NCBI GenBank assembly: GCA_023400235.1
Contig: JAEXFI010000014.1
Span: 1-64,000 of the forward strand
DNA: 64,000 nucleotides
Reading direction: 5' to 3'
Source of the DNA: Bacillota bacterium
Lineage (GTDB): Bacteria; Bacillota; Clostridia; Acetivibrionales; DSM-1351
Shown: piece after piece, positions 57,420-64,000 of the stretch
How the letters are laid out: every line of letters starts with the position of its first letter
How positions within the stretch are numbered: position 1 is the stretch's first letter
The notes under the pieces: model-generated
Database searches by the model: none
Seen by the model: only the letters and a program-made list of their open reading frames with translations
Told to the model about the DNA's origin: nothing
Program-made: the position numbers and the translations under genes

Positions 57420-58450
57420 CATTAAATACTTCAGATACAATTAAAGCCGGCTATTCCCAGAGAAAATTACGCTGGATCAGCGTGACCGCTATTCTGGGCA
57501 TATTGACATTTACACTTTGTGTTACAGCCCTTTTACTGGGAAATACCATATATTCTCCTGAAATCGTTTTGAAGGTCCTGCTGGGTGAACAGATACAAGG
57601 TGCAAGTTTTGCTGTGGGTACCCTCAGATTGCCACGTATGCTTTCAGGCCTTTTGGTGGGAATGGCCTTTGGTATAGCCGGCAGTACTTTTCAGACTATG
57701 CTTCGCAATCCTCTGGCCAGTCCTGATATCATAGGCATATCCTCAGGCTCAAGTGCTGCGGCTGTTTTTTGCATACTTGTGCTGAAAGTAAGCGGCAATT
57801 TTGTCTCAATAGCCGCCGTCATTGCCGGAATAATGGTGGCAGTATTGATTTATGTACTTTCCAGGGGAGGCAGCTTTTCAGGGGGCAAGCTTATTCTTAT
57901 AGGCATTGGAGTGCAGGCCATGTTAAACGCAGTCATCTCCTACCTATTGCTCAAAGCCTCTCAATATGATGTGCCCGGCGCCCTTGTATGGCTTAGCGGC
58001 AGTCTGAACGGTGTACGTCTGTCCAGGATACCCCTGCTCTTTATAGTCGTTTCCACCTTCGGCCTTGTGATTTTACTGCTGGGAAGGCATCTTAAAATCC
58101 TGGAGCTAGGTGAGCAGTCTGCTGTTACTCTTGGTGTAAGGACTGATTTAACCCGGCTTCTGCTGATATTAAGCGCCGTATTTCTAATTGCCTTTGCTAC
58201 TGCGGTTACAGGACCTGTCTCCTTTGTAGCTTTTCTTGCCGGCCCCATTGCAGCCAGACTTGTGGGTATAGGTGCCCCAAATGAACTGCCTTCAGGCCTG
58301 GTAGGTTCCATACTTGTACTGGGGGCGGATTTAATAGGTCAGTTTGCTTTTGATACAAGATTCCCGGTGGGCATTATCACCGGTATTCTGGGAGCACCCT
58401 ACTTACTGTACCTGCTCATACGCATGAATCAAACAGGAGGATCAGCATGA
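57416..58450 (+). CDS. FecCD-type ABC permease 2 (344 aa)
   Basis: RLPRMLSGLLVGMAFGIAGSTFQTMLRNPLASPDIIGISSGSSAAA and GPVSFVAFLAGPIAARLVG are diagnostic. It overlaps both neighbours by 4 bases. Confidence 0.95.
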   Translation: MTLNTSDTIKAGYSQRKLRWISVTAILGILTFTLCVTALLLGNTIYSPEIVLKVLLGEQIQGASFAVGTLRLPRMLSGLLVGMAFGIAGSTFQTMLRNPLASPDIIGISSGSSAAAVFCILVLKVSGNFVSIAAVIAGIMVAVLIYVLSRGGSFSGGKLILIGIGVQAMLNAVISYLLLKASQYDVPGALVWLSGSLNGVRLSRIPLLFIVVSTFGLVILLLGRHLKILELGEQSAVTLGVRTDLTRLLLILSAVFLIAFATAVTGPVSFVAFLAGPIAARLVGIGAPNELPSGLVGSILVLGADLIGQFAFDTRFPVGIITGILGAPYLLYLLIRMNQTGGSA

Positions 58451-59250
58451 AATCCAAGCATTTACTCAAAGCCAGCAATATTGTTGCCGGCTATGATAAA
58501 AAAATTATTATTGACGGAATCAATATAACCATTCCAAATAACAAAATAAGTGTGATTATCGGCGCTAATGCGTGCGGCAAGTCCACCCTGCTCAAGACCC
58601 TTTGCCGGTTGATAAAGCCGGTCTCAGGTGAGATTCTCCTTGATGATAAAAGCATCAGCCGCATATCTCCAAAGCAATTGGCTAAGGTCCTGGGTCTGCT
58701 GCCGCAGTCACCAACAGCTCCTGAGGGTATTACAGTTGCGGATTTGGTGGGGCGTGGAAGGTTTCCTTATCAATCCTTTTTTAAGGGACTTGGAAAAAAG
58801 GACTATGAAGCAGTTGAAGACGCTCTAAAAATCATGGGTATCGCAGACCTGGCCAATCGCAGTGTAGACGAACTCTCCGGCGGACAGCGCCAGCGTGTTT
58901 GGATTGCCATGGCTCTTTCCCAGCAGACGGATATTCTGCTACTGGATGAGCCCACCACCTTCCTGGATATCAGCTATCAGATTGAAATACTGGATTTGCT
59001 TACAGACCTGAACAGAAGCAGGGGCACAACCATTGTAATGGTTTTGCATGACATTAATTTATCCGCAAGATATGCAGATTATTTATTTGCCCTCCGCAAA
59101 GGGAGGCTTGTGGCTGAAGGTGAACCCTCCCATATACTTTCAGAGGACTTGATAAAACAGGTCTTTGATCTTGACTGCAGGGTTATCCGCGATCCCGTAT
59201 CCAACTCGCCCCTTATAGTGCCCAGGGGAAGGCATCATGCATGCTGCTGA
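58447..59250 (+). CDS. FecE/FepC-type ABC ATPase (267 aa)
   Basis: Walker A GANACGKST (with Cys in place of the usual Gly before GKS), signature LSGGQRQR, Walker B ILLLDEPTTFLD and H-loop VLHD. It powers the siderophore importer and ends the four-gene operon. The C-terminal RGRHHACC is unusual but short. Confidence 0.95.
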   Translation: MKSKHLLKASNIVAGYDKKIIIDGINITIPNNKISVIIGANACGKSTLLKTLCRLIKPVSGEILLDDKSISRISPKQLAKVLGLLPQSPTAPEGITVADLVGRGRFPYQSFFKGLGKKDYEAVEDALKIMGIADLANRSVDELSGGQRQRVWIAMALSQQTDILLLDEPTTFLDISYQIEILDLLTDLNRSRGTTIVMVLHDINLSARYADYLFALRKGRLVAEGEPSHILSEDLIKQVFDLDCRVIRDPVSNSPLIVPRGRHHACC

Positions 59251-59482
59251 AAAATGTTTTCTTATTTCAACCAACTTTCAAGGAGCAACTTTTAAACAAT
59301 TTTCATCAAGCATATGCACTCCGATAATCCTGGCATTTTGTTAAAATATATGAGAAAATTTAAGCATGTGTAGAATCTCCCGGCTGCTTACAGGAATATT
59401 ATTTATATAAAATGAAAAAATAGCTGTGAGGTGCTTTTAATCACCATCTGATACGTGCACAGTCACGCAAGGAGAGAAAAAC

Positions 59483-59635
59483 ATGGCTAAAAAAGGAATG
59501 AGAAGGCCCGACCCCTCTGAACCTCACGGAACTGAAAGCAATCACTCACAACACTTTCAGAAGAATGATGTGAGGCCGGTACCTGAGATACAGGGGAAGG
59601 CCAAAACCGGAAAGAAAAAGGCAGGACTCATATAA
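59483..59635 (+). CDS. Small basic protein (50 aa)
   Basis: A strong AAGGAGAG site precedes an ATG opening MAKKGMRRPDPSEPHGTESN and so on to KAKTGKKKAGLI. The polar, proline-rich, Lys-ended sequence looks like a conserved clostridial small protein, but I cannot name it. A good terminator follows directly, which supports a real single-gene unit. The 230 bases before it show no other gene. Confidence 0.6.
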   Translation: MAKKGMRRPDPSEPHGTESNHSQHFQKNDVRPVPEIQGKAKTGKKKAGLI

Positions 59636-59644
59636 TCGCAGCGG

Positions 59645-59677
59645 AGAAAAGACACTTAACCATAAGGTGTCTTTTCT
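59645..59677 (+). terminator. Terminator of the 50-residue gene
   Basis: AGAAAAGACAC (59645-59655) and GTGTCTTTTCT (59667-59677) are perfect 11-base arms followed by TATTTC. Confidence 0.8.
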
Positions 59678-59776
59678 TATTTCAAATAAATATTTTATTT
59701 TCATGTGATATTTTTAACTGCTGAGGGGTTTTAAATGTGAACAGACTGTTCAAGTCACTGCTGTATGGAGGGTAAA

Positions 59777-60241
59777 GTGGAAGAACTTCAGATAATTGAG
59801 CACTATAAGGATACAGTTTACAAAATCGCATATACCTACTGCAAAAACAAAAGTGATGCCGAGGATGTATTCCAGGAAGTGTTTTTAAGGTACTTCAGGA
59901 AGAAACCTGCCTTTCATAGTCCGGACTATGAAAAGGCCTGGTTTATCCGGGTAACCATCAATTGCTGTAAAAAATTGCTGCTTTCCTCTTGGTTCAAAAA
60001 AGTACTTCCTCTTGGAGAAAACCTGCCTTATGAGGCCCAGGAGGAAAGTGAACTTCTCCACGCTGTAATGGCACTGCCTTTAAAATACAGAGTGGTAGTT
60101 CACCTGTTCTATTATGAGGAATACAGGATCAAGGAAATAGCACGGCTTACAAATCAAAAGGAAACCACGGTTGCGACTCAGCTTCAGCGAGCCCGCAAAT
60201 TGCTAAAAAGCAGGTTAATGGAGGATCTACAATATGAATAA
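59777..60241 (+). CDS. ECF-type RNA polymerase sigma factor (about 154 aa)
   Basis: Region 2 (VYKIAYTYCKNKSDAEDVFQEVFLRYFR) and region 4 (LPLKYRVVVHLFYYEEYRIKEIARLTNQKETTVATQLQRARKLLK) are both clear. GTG at 59777 with GGAGGG 5 bases upstream is the likely start; an ATG at 59765 lacks a ribosome site. It overlaps the next gene by 8 bases, and that gene encodes its probable anti-sigma factor. Confidence 0.92.
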   Translation: MEELQIIEHYKDTVYKIAYTYCKNKSDAEDVFQEVFLRYFRKKPAFHSPDYEKAWFIRVTINCCKKLLLSSWFKKVLPLGENLPYEAQEESELLHAVMALPLKYRVVVHLFYYEEYRIKEIARLTNQKETTVATQLQRARKLLKSRLMEDLQYE

Positions 60242-61562
60242 ATTCTTATATAAGCAAGCCCTTAAAAATATTAACGTATCGGAGGAGACAGTCCAGAGGG
60301 TAATCTCAAAATCCGGCATGTGCGCCTCTGCAGCCTCAGTCCCACAAAAAAAGCCCTTTAAGCTGCTAATTCCGGTTGCCGCTATTCTGGCCGTATCGGT
60401 GATAACAGTCTCGGCTGCGCCCCGCTTGGGAATTGGCACTATCTTCCGGGGCTTTTATTCTCAATTGTTCGGAACCAGCATAACCGACAAGCAGGCTGAT
60501 ATAATCGAAAGGTACGGCTATTCCCCCAATAAATCCTATACAAGAGATGGTGTAACCTTTAGCGTGGATGGAGTTATTGGTGACCGCAGCCTTTTGTACG
60601 TAAAGTATTCCGTTCAAATGGATAAGGGATATGACTCTAATATCCACTCGGGAATATTGGCAAACAAACTGTATCTGGGAGATCTTAAAAAGGGGTTTAC
60701 GCCGGTTTCTGTGACTACGTCGTCTCTTCCCGAAAAATCTGAAGCTACAAAATACAATTACTCGGCTATATACAGCTTCGAGGGGGAAATCTCCTCTTCC
60801 GAGAAAAACGCCACCCTGGTCATGACCTTCCCGGATAAATATAAATCTACAGACATAAATCTGTCCAAAGCATATTGCGGTCAGCAAGCCTCAGCCACAG
60901 ACAGCAGCAATATCACAGCTATCCCCAACGATAAGCTGAACCTGCCTCTTGAAACCGGTTACGGAAAAATCCTCCTGGAATCGGTGGGCTACTCAGGAGG
61001 CAGCCTTGTTCTGGCAGTGGATTCCTCAGGTTATTATAAAACCCCCTCCATATTTCTTCGTGATAAGAATACCAGCAGCATTTATAACCGCAATGATGGC
61101 TTTGTATCCGTGAGCAAGGATAAACTGGAATACATCCCCTTTGCAATTACCGACAGAAAATTGCTGGGCAGCCTTGAAATTGTCATGCCGGAGGAATTCT
61201 ACCTGAGCTTTCCCCTGCACCTCACCGACAATATACGGACTTTTGATGTAAGAGATGAATATGTATATACCAATGAGGATACAAAAATAAACCAAATAAA
61301 GCTTTCTCCTCTTTCCATTACCATCACAGGGACAGTGCCTGAAGGCAGGGGCCCCGGGTTCTCCTCAAGCGACTGTTCCCTGCGCTTCAAGGACGGCTCT
61401 GATTTCAGTGATTTTAAGGGGGGAAGTATTATAAGCAATGGTGATACCGGAAGCTTTACCTTTAATATTCCCTTTGGGACACCACTTGAAATCCAGGATG
61501 CAAACAAGCTGATTATCAGGCCTGTAGGAGCTGAAAAGCCCCTTGAGATTCCCTTGTCATAG
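60234..61562 (+). CDS. DUF4179 anti-sigma-type membrane protein (442 aa)
   Basis: A ~50-residue cytosolic N-terminus is followed by one membrane helix (LLIPVAAILAVSVITVSAA, about residues 44-62). A large extracytoplasmic DUF4179 domain comes next (TDKQADIIERYGYSPNKSYTRDGVTFSVDGVIGDRSLLYVKYSV). Such proteins hold a partner ECF sigma at the membrane. The overlap with the sigma gene supports this. The signal is unknown. Confidence 0.85.
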   Translation: MNKFLYKQALKNINVSEETVQRVISKSGMCASAASVPQKKPFKLLIPVAAILAVSVITVSAAPRLGIGTIFRGFYSQLFGTSITDKQADIIERYGYSPNKSYTRDGVTFSVDGVIGDRSLLYVKYSVQMDKGYDSNIHSGILANKLYLGDLKKGFTPVSVTTSSLPEKSEATKYNYSAIYSFEGEISSSEKNATLVMTFPDKYKSTDINLSKAYCGQQASATDSSNITAIPNDKLNLPLETGYGKILLESVGYSGGSLVLAVDSSGYYKTPSIFLRDKNTSSIYNRNDGFVSVSKDKLEYIPFAITDRKLLGSLEIVMPEEFYLSFPLHLTDNIRTFDVRDEYVYTNEDTKINQIKLSPLSITITGTVPEGRGPGFSSSDCSLRFKDGSDFSDFKGGSIISNGDTGSFTFNIPFGTPLEIQDANKLIIRPVGAEKPLEIPLS

Positions 61563-61611
61563 TTTCATATAAAGAGAGGTTTCTTCCCTCTCAACTCTTC
61601 TCTCCAGCAAG

Positions 61612-61728
61612 TCAAACACTTTTGGACTCGGTTATAAAGGCCTCCTGGGCTGAAAGTATTTTTGACCTGGTGTTGAACCTCTCCTTGTATTGCAGGAATA
61701 TATGGCTGATTGCTCCCATCTCGCCCAT
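61612..61728 (-). pseudogene. Short leftward coding remnant downstream of the histidine kinase
   Basis: A leftward frame stays open from about 61806 to a stop at 61612-61614 and reads as a plausible helical protein end (SRTVGERAEELVLAREYM..., QYKERFNTRSKILSAQEAFI). The only ATG, at 61728, follows AAGGGAA and would give 38 residues. The frame starts right after the kinase stop, so it may be the worn end of a gene or a small helical protein. Confidence 0.3.
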
Positions 61729-61808
61729 GTATTCCCTTGCAAGGACTAACTCCTCAGCCCGTTCTCCAACAGTCCGGGATATATATGTCTTTTCACATGA
61801 TTTCCATA

Positions 61809-63932
61809 CTACTCAAAGGAATAGATATCCGAAAATTCAATCTTTATATTTTCAACCTTTGATTTGCCTTCGGAAGAACCTGCAGCGGGCATTTCATTCT
61901 CCACCGTCCGCACCGGCAATTCCATTACAACCTCGCTGCCCTCTCCCTCTACGCTGCTGATGCTTATATGCCCTCCATGAAGTTCCACCAGAGTCTTCAC
62001 CAGGGACAGCCCTATTCCGCTGCCCTCCTTGTTCCTTGTAAGGGATTTGTCCACCTGCCCGAAACGGTCAAAGATGGAGTTCAATTTGTCTTTGGGGATA
62101 CCTATGCCTGTATCTCTGACCGATATTGCAACTGTATCCTCCCTGTCGGAAATGTTCACAGAGATACTGCCTCCCGCATCAGTAAATTTAATGGAATTTG
62201 AAAGCAGATTCAGCATAATTCTCTCTATCTTGTCCGCATCCACAGCAACTGTCTTTTCTTCAATATCCGTGTCAAAGACAATCGAAAGCTCCCGGTTTTC
62301 AACATAATGGGCCACCGACAGTATGATGTCCTCCACCACGCTCACTATATTGAGGTTGCACAGATTCAGCTTCAGATACCCTGAGTCGAACTTGGACAGG
62401 TCGATCAGATTGTTGACAAGCCTGAGCAGCCTGTAGCAATTTTGCTTCATCACCCGGAGATATTTGTTGAATTTGTCCTCGTTTCCCTGAGAAATTTGAG
62501 GATTACCCTTAATCGACAGTATCTGAATTGCTCCGAGAATAACATTCAAAGGTGTTTTAAGTTCATGAGAGATATTAGAAAAAAATTCTGTAAGCATTTT
62601 ATTGTACTCTTTGGTTTCAGTCAGCTTTTTTTCATTATCCTTTATGTGGTTTTCCAATTTATTTATTTGCTTTCTGGAACTTATGTCCTTAAAAATATTT
62701 ATGTGGGAAAGTCTACCCTTATACAGCAGGTTGGCACTGGTGACCTCAATATCAATCTCATTGCCGCTCTGTGCCTTTAGTCTGGACTCAAATTTTATTT
62801 CACGGCACAGGTCATGGGCAGTCTGCATAAGCGACTCTGTCACCCATTCCTGTTCCTTGAAATTGATATAGTCCTTAACCTCCCTGCCTATTAAATAACC
62901 GGGATTATTGACTCCAAACATATTAGCCGCTCTCTCATTAACAAAAATAAATTTTAAGTCGCTGATAATAATTATGGCATCGCTGGAATTGTTTATAATC
63001 ATGTCATAGCATTGATTATTCCTTGCCAGCATCTCTTCTATCATCTTTCTTTGATGTTGGGCCTTTTTAGGATATCTGCCGGTTTTGTCCTGCTTGGGCC
63101 TCATACTGTCTACCTTTTTGTAAAGAGCCGTATATGGCCTTCTCAAGCCGGTTTCAAACAAGGCCTTATAAAGAAAAAAGAAGGAAACCACTCTGAGGAT
63201 ATGGGCCAGATTGTTCCTCCAGCCGTCTGAGACGGAGAGACTGACAAACAGCATTTCATACATTGCCATTGTCAGCAGATGTGCTTCCATGAAAAAGAAC
63301 AAGGTTGAATTCATGTTTTTTCTTAGCTTGAAATACAAGAAAGCCACCAGAAGATATACCGCCGATACAATCAGTTCGCTGGCAACTGTAAAAATCGTCA
63401 TTCCTGCTCCTTCCACATAGCAGTCGGGAAATATTCCGAAATACAGTATAGACGCCAGAACCAGCAAACATGCAATGAAATAGGAGAAAAATATAACAGT
63501 TATGCGAAACTTTTTAACATTTCTTAGAATCAGTAAGGTGGACCCCAGAAGTGTGAAGGCAGTCATGTACCTTCCGGCAATCCACAATTGTTCAAAGGCA
63601 GTCTGACTGCCCCTTTCATATATTATGGAAACACCGGTGTATGTAAATATGTGAAATACATCAATTATCCCCACAAAAAAATAACCCACACCCAACAGTA
63701 CGATAAAATTGTTCTCGCTTACTTTACTGATATTTATTGCTACAAAGAATAAACCAAAAGATACAATGCTGGCAAATAATTCTGCGGAAGTGTGGAAAAG
63801 CAGATGATAGTCTATCTGTGTGTGAATGAGAAACAGTAAAAAGAATGAGAATATCCATAATTCAATTATGGTTTCCTTTTTGACTGTTCCAGGCTTTCTG
63901 AGAATTACTTGCAGCTTGCTTCCAATTTCCAT
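61809..63932 (-). CDS. MASE3-PAS sensor histidine kinase (707 aa)
   Basis: Seven membrane helices form a MASE3-type sensor (residues ~20-260). A PAS domain (MIINNSSDAIIIISDLKFIFVNERAANMFGVNNPG), a coiled linker, the H-box FFSNISHELKTPLNVILGA with the phospho-accepting His, and the ATPase boxes NLLSNSIKFTDAG, DTGIGIPKD and GSGIGLSLVKTLVELHGG follow. No response regulator gene is adjacent, so it is an orphan kinase. GGAGGG precedes the ATG. Confidence 0.93.
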   Translation of the reverse strand: MEIGSKLQVILRKPGTVKKETIIELWIFSFFLLFLIHTQIDYHLLFHTSAELFASIVSFGLFFVAINISKVSENNFIVLLGVGYFFVGIIDVFHIFTYTGVSIIYERGSQTAFEQLWIAGRYMTAFTLLGSTLLILRNVKKFRITVIFFSYFIACLLVLASILYFGIFPDCYVEGAGMTIFTVASELIVSAVYLLVAFLYFKLRKNMNSTLFFFMEAHLLTMAMYEMLFVSLSVSDGWRNNLAHILRVVSFFFLYKALFETGLRRPYTALYKKVDSMRPKQDKTGRYPKKAQHQRKMIEEMLARNNQCYDMIINNSSDAIIIISDLKFIFVNERAANMFGVNNPGYLIGREVKDYINFKEQEWVTESLMQTAHDLCREIKFESRLKAQSGNEIDIEVTSANLLYKGRLSHINIFKDISSRKQINKLENHIKDNEKKLTETKEYNKMLTEFFSNISHELKTPLNVILGAIQILSIKGNPQISQGNEDKFNKYLRVMKQNCYRLLRLVNNLIDLSKFDSGYLKLNLCNLNIVSVVEDIILSVAHYVENRELSIVFDTDIEEKTVAVDADKIERIMLNLLSNSIKFTDAGGSISVNISDREDTVAISVRDTGIGIPKDKLNSIFDRFGQVDKSLTRNKEGSGIGLSLVKTLVELHGGHISISSVEGEGSEVVMELPVRTVENEMPAAGSSEGKSKVENIKIEFSDIYSFE

Positions 63933-64000
63933 GAAAATCCCTCCAGATTAGCAAGTTAAATAAGCATACTAAATCGAGCTAGAAACTATATATTCTACAT

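Overview
The window looks like a chromosomal segment of a low-to-moderate GC, spore-forming type Firmicute, most likely a clostridial relative of the Ruminiclostridium / Clostridium cluster III group. This is inferred from strong GGAGG ribosome sites, T-tailed terminators, tRNAs with encoded CCA, a Cthe_2159-type beta-helix lipoprotein, LytS-type diguanylate cyclase and MASE3 kinase architectures, and sugar-uptake operons. No rRNA, CRISPR array, transposase or phage structural gene is visible.

Layout. 0-6.7 kb: tRNA-Ser(CGA), a GntR-ABC efflux operon, a CmpB-type membrane protein with 11-residue repeats, a two-domain HD-GYP protein, then a broken tRNA-Ser next to an intact tRNA-Ser(GGA) and a low-GC DUF4359 gene. 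6.7-23.3 kb: a leftward sugar locus made of a ROK kinase, RpiR regulator, GH95-like enzyme, NanE, ABC binding protein, two permeases, an unknown alpha/alpha-barrel protein, a secreted multi-module glycosidase-like protein and a GH94-like phosphorylase. It reads as uptake and breakdown of an N-acetylmannosamine-containing glycan feeding GlcNAc-6-P. 23.5-25.9 kb: a small membrane protein, stacked hairpins and micro-genes, a CD3324-like regulator and a GNAT enzyme.

25.9-43.9 kb holds the most unusual feature: a 20-gene leftward cluster with three acyl carrier proteins, a fused ketosynthase/chain-length-factor-like protein, two AMP ligases, two phosphoribosyltransferases, two nucleotidyltransferase-fold proteins, a thymidylate-kinase-like P-loop protein, a B12-type radical SAM enzyme, a PqqD-like protein, two BtrH/papain-like acyl-transfer candidates, a nitroreductase and a three-gene ABC exporter. 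I cannot assign it to a known natural product. It has a 300-nt leader with a promoter, an operator-like dyad at the start site and a possible antisense RNA.

44.3-64 kb: a stand-alone subtilase prodomain protein, tRNA-Lys(CTT), a zinc-ribbon protein, a second CD3324-like gene, a Cys-cluster orphan, a CDP-alcohol phosphatidyltransferase, a diguanylate cyclase, a DUF4474 protein with a metallophosphoesterase, a Cthe_2159 / VTC / DUF4956 trio, an iron-siderophore-type ABC operon behind a 24-bp perfect palindrome, an ECF sigma / DUF4179 anti-sigma pair and a MASE3-PAS histidine kinase.

A second theme cuts across the genes. Several cistrons in unrelated operons (two sugar permeases, both phosphoribosyltransferases, the Cys-cluster orphan) are preceded by related two-hairpin elements that end in a GC hairpin, a GGGAG-type ribosome site and the start codon. 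These look like a dispersed cistron-specific mRNA control or stabilising element. All functional statements rest on motif recognition by eye; no database search or structure calculation was run.
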